Assembly (NCBI GenBank): GCA_027482985.1 | Contig: JAIXVO010000110.1 | Coordinates: 1 to 20,617 of the forward strand | From: Cyanobacteriota bacterium | Lineage (GTDB): Bacteria; Cyanobacteriota; Cyanobacteriia; Leptolyngbyales; Leptolyngbyaceae | Direction of reading: 5' to 3' | DNA: 20,617 bases | Shown: piece after piece, positions 1-6,367 of the stretch | Numbering within the stretch: position 1 is the stretch's first letter | Layout of the letters: every line of letters starts with the position of its first letter | Notes under the pieces: generated by a model | Database searches by the model: none | What the model was told of the DNA's origin: nothing | Seen by the model: the letters and a program-made list of their open reading frames with translations, nothing else | Made by a program: the position numbers and the translations under genes

Positions 1-156
1 CAACTGCCAGAGCGTCGTACCAGCCATCGCCGGACAGAAAAAATCGAACCCCGCGTGGATGATGTCTATCGTCCCGAACGGGAAGACGGTTTTCGCAGCG
101 ATCGCCCCCGCCTGGAATTGAATGACATTTATCGCGCTCCCAACGACGACTATTAA
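1..156 (+). CDS. C-terminal end of an unidentified Arg/Asp-rich protein (5' truncated by the window)
   Basis: Reading frame 1 is open from the first base to a TAA at 154-156 and gives 51 residues of a hydrophilic tail rich in Arg, Asp, Glu and Pro, ending in PNDDY. It contains a HIP1 octamer. The tail has no catalytic motif and looks disordered. Some cyanobacterial Ycf66-type proteins end in similar Arg-rich tails, but that is a weak resemblance and I do not assign a family. It lies upstream of tilS on the same strand, 162 bases away. Confidence 0.55.
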   Translation, partial: QLPERRTSHRRTEKIEPRVDDVYRPEREDGFRSDRPRLELNDIYRAPNDDY

Positions 157-318
157 CGTGCTGCGCTGTGGCTCTCCCCTGAAACAGCCGCTCACCCAGT
201 CGTCTATGCGGTGTTAAATGAAACCATGTCCCCACTGTAGGATGTGTTAGGCGTTAGCCGTAACGCATCGCCAGATCTGATTTTTGCGCACAGCAGCCTC
301 AGCCGTAGGTCGTTGGTA
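157..318. other. Intergenic gap upstream of tilS
   Basis: I see no gene, tRNA-like fold or convincing promoter here. An in-frame GTG at 244 would lengthen TilS by 25 residues, but the added residues do not look like the family, so most of this gap is treated as untranslated. Confidence 0.4.
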
Positions 319-1287
319 ATGGCTCCCTGGACTGAGCACCATGCAGCACTCCACCAAACCCTGAGAGATCGGCAGTTGTTGCCACAGGGTGCCTCCATCT
401 GTGTGGCTGTCTCCGGCGGACAAGACTCCATGTGTCTCGCCCAACTCTTAGTGGATTTGCAACCGAAGTGGCAGTGGCAACTCGCGATCGCCCATTGTGA
501 CCATCGCTGGCGACCTGATTCGGCGGAGAATGCCGTCTTTGTGCAACAGCAAGCCCAAAGCTGGCAACTGCCCTGCTGGACGGTGACGGCTGAGGTTATC
601 CCCACCACTGAAGCTACGGCCAGAACTTGGCGATACAGCAGTTTGACCGATCTGGCTCAGAGCCATGAATCCGCCATCGTGGTGACGGGGCACACGGCCA
701 GCGATCGCGCCGAAACCCTGCTGTATAACCTGGTACGGGGCAGCGGATTAGATGGGCTACAAGCCTTGAGCTGGCAGCGATCGCTCAGCCCAACTGTGAC
801 CCTGGTGCGCCCCCTGCTGGCATTCACCCGCACTCAAACAGCCGCGTTTTGTCACCAACAGCAGTTGCCGATTTGGGTAGATAACACCAATGAGGATTTA
901 ACCCATGCCCGCAATCGCCTCCGGCTGGAGGTGTTGCCCTACCTACAACAACAGTTCAATCCCCAGGTCGATCGCACCCTGGCGCAGACAGCCGAAATCT
1001 TGCAAGCTGAAGTCGCATTTTTGGAGCAGGAAGCGGCTCGGTTGTATCAACAGGCGATCGCCCCCGACACCCATCGCCTCCATCGTGCTGTCCTGCGATC
1101 GGCACCGCTAGCCCTCCAACGACGAGTCATCCGCCAACTCCTTCAGACGGTTTTACCAACCGCACCAGAGTTTGAACACATCGAAAAACTCGTGCACTTA
1201 ATCACTGCCCCCAACCGCACCCAAACCGATCCTTTTCCTGGTGGTGCGATCGCTTATACGGCAGGAGAATGGATTGGTTGGAAGTGA
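319..1287 (+). CDS. tilS: tRNA(Ile)-lysidine synthase
   Basis: TilS modifies the wobble cytidine of the CAU-anticodon isoleucine tRNA to lysidine with ATP and lysine, so that the tRNA reads AUA instead of AUG. The 322-residue product has the PP-loop ATP pyrophosphatase signature SGGQDS at residues 32-37, then the family motifs AHCDHRWR and GHTASDRAETLLYNLVRGSG, and a D/N-rich NRLRLEVLPYL segment. It lacks the long C-terminal domains of the E. coli enzyme, and this short form is usual in cyanobacteria. The ATG at 319 was chosen because MAPWTEHHAALHQTL matches the normal short leader. A GTG at 244 would add 25 unrelated residues. The Shine-Dalgarno sequence is weak (TAGGT). It converges on hmpF across a repeat element. 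The function is cytoplasmic and essential in most bacteria. Confidence 0.93.
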   Translation: MAPWTEHHAALHQTLRDRQLLPQGASICVAVSGGQDSMCLAQLLVDLQPKWQWQLAIAHCDHRWRPDSAENAVFVQQQAQSWQLPCWTVTAEVIPTTEATARTWRYSSLTDLAQSHESAIVVTGHTASDRAETLLYNLVRGSGLDGLQALSWQRSLSPTVTLVRPLLAFTRTQTAAFCHQQQLPIWVDNTNEDLTHARNRLRLEVLPYLQQQFNPQVDRTLAQTAEILQAEVAFLEQEAARLYQQAIAPDTHRLHRAVLRSAPLALQRRVIRQLLQTVLPTAPEFEHIEKLVHLITAPNRTQTDPFPGGAIAYTAGEWIGWK

Positions 1288-1352
1288 GGAGTCAGGAGGC
1301 AGAATGCTGAGTCTGGTGGAGCTGCGATTAAATTTGAAATACCGATTCCTGC

Positions 1353-1489
1353 GTAGGTTGGGTTAGCGACAGCGTAACCCAACACAACAGTCTTCGGTGT
1401 AACAGTCTTTGGTGTAACAGTCTTTGGTGTAACAGTCTTTGGTGTAACAGTCTCTGGTGTTGAGTTTCACGGTGTTCAACCCAACCTAC
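1353..1489. mobile_element. MITE-like repeat with 12-bp inverted ends
   Basis: The left end GTAGGTTGGGTT (1353-1364) is the exact reverse complement of the right end AACCCAACCTAC (1478-1489). A perfect 9-bp hairpin, GTTGGGTTA/TAACCCAAC with a 9-nt loop, occupies 1357-1383. The middle is built from 15-bp direct repeats. There is no coding capacity. Palindromes of the GGTTGGGTT type are common dispersed repeats in cyanobacterial genomes. Its place between the convergent 3' ends of tilS and hmpF means it could also end both transcripts. I see no clear target-site duplication. Confidence 0.6.
1386..1460. repeat. Five tandem copies of a 15-bp unit
   Basis: The unit AACAGTCTTTGGTGT occurs at 1386, 1401, 1416, 1431 and 1446. 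The middle three copies are identical. The first has C for T at unit position 10, and the last has C for T at position 9. It lies inside the inverted-repeat element and outside any gene. Confidence 0.95.
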
Positions 1490-1501
1490 AGGACTACGGT
1501 A

Positions 1502-3253
1502 CTAAGAAACTGCCATTTGCGGATTCGTCAGGCTGTTCATCAACTGCTGCACATCTGCGAATACCCGTTGCTGCTGATCGCGGCTTTCCTGCATCTGGTT
1601 GATGGTACTGGCGATCGCTTCTAATTGCCCACGAATGCTATCAACCCCATCTTGAACGGGTTGCAGCATTTCCTGATACAGCGTGACTCGCCCTTGCATT
1701 TCCGCTACCGTCGCGCGTTGTCCAATCAGCTCAAACTCGGCTTGTTTCAACTCACTGCGGCGGGTTTCCTGCTCTCCTGTCTGGCTGGTCACCAGTTGTT
1801 CAGCCTGCTGAATCGCGCCCTTCATCTGCTCAATTTGCGCTTCTAGCTTTTGTAACTCTTCCGCTTGTTGCTGCCGTTGAGCATCCACTAGGGTCGATAA
1901 GGGACTCAGATCGATTACATTCGTTGTCCCCTCTGGTGCCGGTAAACCCTGCCGCCGACACAAAATGACTTGATGTTGGCTCAAAAAGCTTTTCCGTGAT
2001 TGTAGGTTGCGGCGTTGACCGACCAGCGTTTCATTCAACATCTGATATCCGTCTTGCTCATCCGCCAGTTCATTCTCCAAATTCAGGCGATCGTAGTCAC
2101 TGGCTGACTGAATCTTGGTTTTTAAGTCATCAATTTCCTGCTGTTTGGCATTGAGTTCTTCTTCCTGACTCTGCACAAACCCGGAGAGTTTTGTGAGTTC
2201 CGCCTCCATTTCCTGCACGAGCTTTTGCAACTCATCCACTGGCATTTTTTCCAGCGCATCGAGATCCGCCTGTAAGCCGACTTTCACGTTCTCAGTGCCC
2301 TCAGCTAAGCGAAACAACTGCTGATGCATTTCATCAAATGCTTGCAGTTGTGCCGTCAATAGGTGGGCGTATTCTTGCTTGGCACTCAACGCCGACTGTT
2401 GCCCTTTTAACTCGGTGCGAGCTTGCTCCAAAGCGGTTTGGGCTTCATGCCAGGTTTGCCAGCGGTGCTGTAAATCTTGCGCCTGGTGATCCACTTCCCC
2501 CTGCCGCTGTTGGGTTTGCGATCGCAATGCTTCAAACGTCTGCCAGTGGTGCCCCAATTGGTCTTGTTGCTGTTGAAAGGTCAAAAAGGAACTGTGAATC
2601 TGGGCATTCAAGCTATCCGTGGCAGGCATGGCGGCAGCGAGTTGATCGAGGCAGGCTTGTAGCGATCTCGCCTTTTCCTCATCCAAACTGCCTCCCGGTG
2701 CAACGCTGGCCTGGGTTTCTTCAAAGCGGCGCATCTCCCCGCGCAGATGTTCCCAAGCACCTTCCAACTCCTGCCGATTGCGTTCGTAGGCTTCCTTCTG
2801 CTGGTTAATTTCCTCCTGCAGCGCTTCCAATTCTTGCCGCTGGGCATCAAACTTCTCAATGTCCTCCTCCATCTGCTGGAGTTGTTCTCGCCGCGTCTCC
2901 ATATCCATCTCGCGCCGATTCAACTCTTGACTTTGGTAGGTCAGAGACTGCTTCCACTGCTCAATTTCTTCTTCTTGCGTTTTGAATTTCTCCTGCATCC
3001 GCGAGAAATTCTGCAAAATACTGACTAGGGGTCGTCCGGCTTCCTGCACCCGCTGAATTTGGCGATTTCCAGCAATATCGACCAGCACCAGCCCCCCAGC
3101 CGGATAATTGTTGGCCTCATCCGCCTGAATGCTCTCATCCCCGGACACTGCCGTCCAGTTTTGCTCTGAACGCTGACAAGCCAATAATCTCAGTTCAGCT
3201 TTCGCAGCCCCGATAAATCCGCTCTTTTTTTGAACTTCCGCGAGATACAGCAC
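1502..3253 (-). CDS. hmpF: HmpF, coiled-coil pilus motility protein (DUF3084)
   Basis: The 583-residue cytoplasmic protein is almost all coiled coil. The N-terminal ~85 residues (MLYLAEVQKK through RPLVSILQNFSRMQEKF) are the conserved globular head typical of HmpF. Long Glu/Gln/Lys heptad stretches follow at about 85-420 and 455-583, split by a short non-helical segment rich in Pro/Gly/Asn (LPAPEGTTNVIDLSPLSTLV). No membrane segment is visible. In Nostoc punctiforme HmpF forms dynamic filaments or foci next to the type IV pilus rings and is required for hormogonium gliding. Homologues occur across motile cyanobacteria. The start is a GTG at 3253 with an AAGGGG ribosome site about 10 bases upstream. 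It is divergent from hmpA, which fits a shared motility control region. Confidence 0.9.
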   Translation of the reverse strand: MLYLAEVQKKSGFIGAAKAELRLLACQRSEQNWTAVSGDESIQADEANNYPAGGLVLVDIAGNRQIQRVQEAGRPLVSILQNFSRMQEKFKTQEEEIEQWKQSLTYQSQELNRREMDMETRREQLQQMEEDIEKFDAQRQELEALQEEINQQKEAYERNRQELEGAWEHLRGEMRRFEETQASVAPGGSLDEEKARSLQACLDQLAAAMPATDSLNAQIHSSFLTFQQQQDQLGHHWQTFEALRSQTQQRQGEVDHQAQDLQHRWQTWHEAQTALEQARTELKGQQSALSAKQEYAHLLTAQLQAFDEMHQQLFRLAEGTENVKVGLQADLDALEKMPVDELQKLVQEMEAELTKLSGFVQSQEEELNAKQQEIDDLKTKIQSASDYDRLNLENELADEQDGYQMLNETLVGQRRNLQSRKSFLSQHQVILCRRQGLPAPEGTTNVIDLSPLSTLVDAQRQQQAEELQKLEAQIEQMKGAIQQAEQLVTSQTGEQETRRSELKQAEFELIGQRATVAEMQGRVTLYQEMLQPVQDGVDSIRGQLEAIASTINQMQESRDQQQRVFADVQQLMNSLTNPQMAVS

Positions 3254-3480
3254 GCCAACTATCCCCTTCTGTGTTTGTGACCAAAAAGTCGTCTACAACC
3301 CAGTTTGGCTGCCCGAGATCGAATCAATACTACTGGCAACCCTGGTAACCTTACACTCCAGACAATTCATCATCTCTTGGAGCGATGGATCACCCTTCCA
3401 CTCACGCATCTCAATCTTTAGATTGCATTTCATTGAGTCTTGCTAACCGTGGTTCACACTGCAAGCCCCTACTTTCTCTT

Positions 3481-3510
3481 AGTATATGCAGTCAGTCTAA
3501 CCAGAGTTAA
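3481..3510 (-). promoter_or_regulatory. Candidate sigma-70-type promoter for hmpF
   Basis: On the minus strand TTAACT (-35, 3505-3510) and TATACT (-10, 3481-3486) are separated by 18 bases. The -10 matches five of six consensus positions and the -35 matches four. It would give a leader of about 220 bases before the GTG. This is pattern matching only. Confidence 0.3.
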
Positions 3511-3826
3511 AGTTCATGTGTGATCAGCAATCCGTAAAATTAGCGTACCCAAACACCTCAGTTGCCTACCTACCATTGTCGATCGACCGGATTCACATAT
3601 TTTATTTGAGAATTGCCTGAGCGATGACAAGTTGGATCTGGGTTGACCGTCTGGGGCTAATCCAACCATGATCAGCAATTCACCGATTGATGGGATAGTG
3701 CCCTCTAATGTAGCACCGCAACTGCGATCGCACCCTCGCCTCCCAGCATTGCAAAGAAACGTAACAGAAAGTCATTACTCTGAGTTCCCGACTCATAGAG
3801 TACCTGTGGTTGGGCTGACAAATGGT

Positions 3827-3856
3827 TTGGATCGAAGCGGAAGAGCAGGATATAAC
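3827..3856 (+). promoter_or_regulatory. Candidate promoter for the hmp operon
   Basis: TTGGAT (3827-3832) and TATAAC (3851-3856) have an 18-base spacer and lie about 75 bases upstream of the hmpA ATG. The -10 is good and the -35 is poor, as in activator-dependent promoters. Confidence 0.25.
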
Positions 3857-3933
3857 AAGGGTATAGTTTGCAGTGTGGCGATCACGCACAGCTTCATTGA
3901 TTGCTGACACTGCCCTCTCTGGCTCCCCATTCT

Positions 3934-5190
3934 ATGCAAGGCAAGCTGAGTGAAATTGATATTCGAAGTATTCTGCAACTCATTGAATTGGGCCAGCGGA
4001 CAGGTGAGTTATTTGTTGAAGCTTATCCGCCGCCCCCCCTGCCTAGTGAGCCGAATAGTCCAATCGAGAACCGCAATCTCCAGCCCTTAACGGGGCGTTA
4101 CTGGTTTGTTTTTTTCCTCAATGGACAGATTATTTACGCGGCAGACATGGATCAAAGTTTGGCGCGCTTGCGGGATTATCTCCGCCGCTTTCAGGCCGAC
4201 CATTTAGTCAATCAATTTGCGGAACAGGCGATCGCGGCTACTAATGCCGCCGAGTATGGCTATCTCTGGGCGCTGCTCGAACGGCACACCCTCACCCCCG
4301 CCCAAGGCCGCAGCATCATCCACAGCATGGTGCACGAAACCCTGTTTGACCTACTCAGCTTGCATCAGGGATCATTTGTATTTGAAGTGGGTCCGCCGTT
4401 GTCGCCCCAACTCACGACCCTGGAAATATCGCCGCAACTCACGCGCACCATGAAACAGGTGCAGCAATGGAAGTTACTCCACCCTTACATTCAAACCCCT
4501 GAACAAAAACCCGCAGTGGCGAATGTGGCAGCCTTGCAGCGCAACCTCTCAAATCGCACCTTCACCAAGCTCACAGGCTTTGCCGATGGCAATACCTCAC
4601 TCCGGCAAATTGCCCGCTACCTGAATCGAGATATTTTGACGGTGGCCAAAGCAATTTATCCTTACGTCCAGCAGGGCATCATCCAAATGCCTTTGAGTCC
4701 CGAAGATGCAGGTGGTGTCAACCGCGCCAACGCTGCCCTCAGCCCAGAAGCTCGTAACCGCCCCAAGGTAGTTTGTATTGATGATGGGGCGACAGTGCGG
4801 GAATTGGTGCAGGCAATGTTGTCCCCACATGGGTACGAAGTGACGACGATCGCCAATCCGCTAGAAGCGCTCAGTTTGGTGTTTCAGATCAATCCCGACC
4901 TGATCCTGTGTGATATTGCGATGCCCGAGCTGGATGGCTATGAAGTCTGTGCCATGTTGCGCAGTTCCAGCACCTTTCGGCAAACGGCGATCGTCATGTT
5001 GACGGGTCGAGATGGTTTTATCGACCGGGTAAAAGCCCGGATGGTGGGCGCTACCGATTATTTGACCAAGCCCTTCGGCGAAAATGAGTTGCTCATGTTG
5101 GTCGAAAAATACGCAGGTTTAGGCTATTCTGAACGCGAACAACGTTCACTCTTAGCCGATTCATTGACACACAACTTAAAAAATGAATAG
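3934..5190 (+). CDS. hmpA: HmpA/PilG-type response regulator, PATAN domain plus receiver
   Basis: The 418-residue product begins with a PATAN (DUF4388) domain (MQGKLSEIDIRSILQLIELG, to about residue 110, with a Pro-rich insertion), continues as a helical region to about 265, and ends in a CheY-like receiver from about 277. The receiver has the acidic pair D283/D284, phosphoacceptor D327 in CDIAMPELDGYE, T357 and K379, so it should be phosphorylated by the CheA HmpE. Related PATAN-REC proteins of Synechocystis, such as PixE, bind the pilus motor ATPase PilB1, so a direct output to the motor is likely. The ATG at 3934 was preferred over an in-frame TTG at 3901 because the family starts at MQG. 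No clear Shine-Dalgarno sequence is seen. It is the first gene of hmpABCDE. Confidence 0.9.
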   Translation: MQGKLSEIDIRSILQLIELGQRTGELFVEAYPPPPLPSEPNSPIENRNLQPLTGRYWFVFFLNGQIIYAADMDQSLARLRDYLRRFQADHLVNQFAEQAIAATNAAEYGYLWALLERHTLTPAQGRSIIHSMVHETLFDLLSLHQGSFVFEVGPPLSPQLTTLEISPQLTRTMKQVQQWKLLHPYIQTPEQKPAVANVAALQRNLSNRTFTKLTGFADGNTSLRQIARYLNRDILTVAKAIYPYVQQGIIQMPLSPEDAGGVNRANAALSPEARNRPKVVCIDDGATVRELVQAMLSPHGYEVTTIANPLEALSLVFQINPDLILCDIAMPELDGYEVCAMLRSSSTFRQTAIVMLTGRDGFIDRVKARMVGATDYLTKPFGENELLMLVEKYAGLGYSEREQRSLLADSLTHNLKNE

Positions 5191-5257
5191 TACACAATCA
5201 ACTTCAACCGAACAAAGCCGCTTAAATAGAAATTTAGGGGTACTTTAGTTATTAGCG

Positions 5258-5270
5258 GTTCACGGTGAAC
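5258..5270. promoter_or_regulatory. Perfect 13-bp palindrome upstream of hmpB
   Basis: GTTCAC-G-GTGAAC sits in the 127-base hmpA-hmpB gap, 47 bases before the hmpB ATG. It could be a dimer-binding operator or a small hairpin. There is no T-run, so a terminator is unlikely. Confidence 0.35.
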
Positions 5271-5317
5271 GATGTTGGGTTCTTCCCATCAACGAAAAAG
5301 GCGGCAGGTAGCAAAGT

Positions 5318-5683
5318 ATGAGTACAGTTCTGGTTGTGGAAGACAGCGTCACTCAACGGGAAATGATCAAAGACCTTCTGAAAGGCAGCGGTTTGGATGT
5401 CGCTGTCGCCAGTGACGGTGTCGAAGCACTGGAACAAATTCAAGGCAGTTGTCCCGATCTCGTCGTGTTGGATATTGTTATGCCTCGGATGAACGGCTAT
5501 GAAGTGTGTCGGCGGTTGAAGGCAGACCCCAAAACCCAGAATGTTCCGGTTGTGATGTGTTCTTCCAAGGGTGAAGAGTTCGATCGCTATTGGGGCATGA
5601 AACAAGGAGCCGATGCGTATATTGCCAAACCGTTTCAACCCACAGAGTTGGTGGGCACGGTCAAACAGTTGTTAAGAGGATAG
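5318..5683 (+). CDS. hmpB: HmpB/PilH-type CheY response regulator
   Basis: This is a single-domain receiver of 121 residues, the normal CheY length. It has the acidic pocket E8/D9, phosphoacceptor D52 in LDIVMPRMNGYEV, S82 in the switch threonine position, and K104 in AKPFQP. The family role is to take phosphate from the CheA kinase, acting as a diffusible regulator or as a phosphate sink beside the PATAN regulator HmpA. It corresponds to pilH of Synechocystis. The ATG at 5318 is preceded by GGCAGGTAG. The stop is 10 bases from hmpC, so the two are co-transcribed. Confidence 0.93.
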   Translation: MSTVLVVEDSVTQREMIKDLLKGSGLDVAVASDGVEALEQIQGSCPDLVVLDIVMPRMNGYEVCRRLKADPKTQNVPVVMCSSKGEEFDRYWGMKQGADAYIAKPFQPTELVGTVKQLLRG

Positions 5684-5693
5684 GTGCTGCTCG

Positions 5694-6224
5694 ATGGTAG
5701 GAAATCCCGATTTTTTAACCGGTAGAGGGCAGGATCAAGCCCCAGAATTTCAAGAACTCGAAAGTCCAGAGGGTGAGCTTCATCTCCGCTTCTATGTCAC
5801 GTCTGGGAACGAGTTCGCGCTGCCTGCTACCGGTATTCGGGAAGTGCTGTCACCGCCTCCGGATCGAATTACCCCCATTCCGAATGTTTCCCCCCTGCTT
5901 TTGGGTACCCTGAACGTGCGTGGTCGCGTGGTGTGGGTGGCCGACTTGGGGCAATTCCTGGGGGATCCCACACCCCTCAATACGGACAAACCCGAAGTTT
6001 CCGTAATTGCTGTCGAGGATCAAGACACCATGCTGGGCTTAGCCGTCGATCGCATTGTGGGGATGGAATGGTTGGATCTGGAGGAAATCCAGATGTCTAC
6101 CAATGTTCCCGATAGTGTTGCGCCATTTCTGCGGGGGGAATGGATACTGGATGAGCAATCGAGTAAGTATTTGCGCTTGCTGGATCAGGTGGCCATTTTG
6201 CGATCGGCTCGCTGGGCTGCATAG
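5694..6224 (+). CDS. hmpC: HmpC/PilI-type CheW coupling protein
   Basis: The 176-residue CheW-fold protein links the transducer HmpD to the kinase HmpE in the cytoplasmic array. The domain begins at about residue 25 (ELHLRFYVTSGNEFALP) and shows the typical IREVL, PIPNVSPLLLGTLNVRGRVVWVADL and GLAVDRIVGMEWL segments. The first ~25 residues are a short acidic extension. The ATG at 5694 follows an AGAGGA that overlaps the end of hmpB. A 143-base gap separates it from hmpD. Confidence 0.93.
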   Translation: MVGNPDFLTGRGQDQAPEFQELESPEGELHLRFYVTSGNEFALPATGIREVLSPPPDRITPIPNVSPLLLGTLNVRGRVVWVADLGQFLGDPTPLNTDKPEVSVIAVEDQDTMLGLAVDRIVGMEWLDLEEIQMSTNVPDSVAPFLRGEWILDEQSSKYLRLLDQVAILRSARWAA

Positions 6225-6367
6225 GCACAGGACACTATGACTGTGACAACAAACCACAAAATTGGACACGCGGGCGGAGAAATCAGGGATACGATAGAAG
6301 CGATCCCCGCCTACCAACAGGTCTTCAGGTTGTAAACCGTACTCGTCAATGAATTGGGAGAAGGCAA

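Larger units (their letters stand above)
3254..3933. promoter_or_regulatory. Divergent hmpF/hmpA control region, 680 bp
   Basis: No credible gene lies in this long gap. The short ORFs on both strands have no ribosome site and no protein-like composition. It must hold the promoters of hmpF (leftward) and the hmp operon (rightward). Visible items are a perfect 10-bp palindrome GTCGATCGAC at 3578-3587, a HIP1 site near 3724, and the two sigma-70-like candidates listed separately. The length leaves room for activator sites or a long leader RNA. Confidence 0.6.

Noticed and set aside
157..318. tRNA or small RNA gene before tilS
   Set aside because: No cloverleaf pairing or CCA end, and no hairpin with a T-run.
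1386..1460. CRISPR array
   Set aside because: The 15-bp units are directly adjacent with no spacers.
2338..2808. 156-residue plus-strand ORF opposite hmpF
   Set aside because: Pro/Arg/Leu-rich shadow of the coiled-coil gene with no recognisable domain.
3668..3910. Short ORFs on both strands in the hmpF-hmpA gap
   Set aside because: They overlap each other in antisense, lack ribosome sites and have no protein-like pattern. The region is better read as regulatory.
3966..3974. Minus-strand near match to the J-box motif reported for SigJ-dependent hormogonium promoters
   Set aside because: AGTATTCTG matches only seven of nine positions, lies inside hmpA coding sequence and is about 700 bases from the hmpF start. 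A weaker partial match near 3325 is also not convincing.
5164..5192. Internal promoter for hmpB
   Set aside because: A perfect TTGACA lies at the end of hmpA, but there is no acceptable -10 at 16-18 bases.
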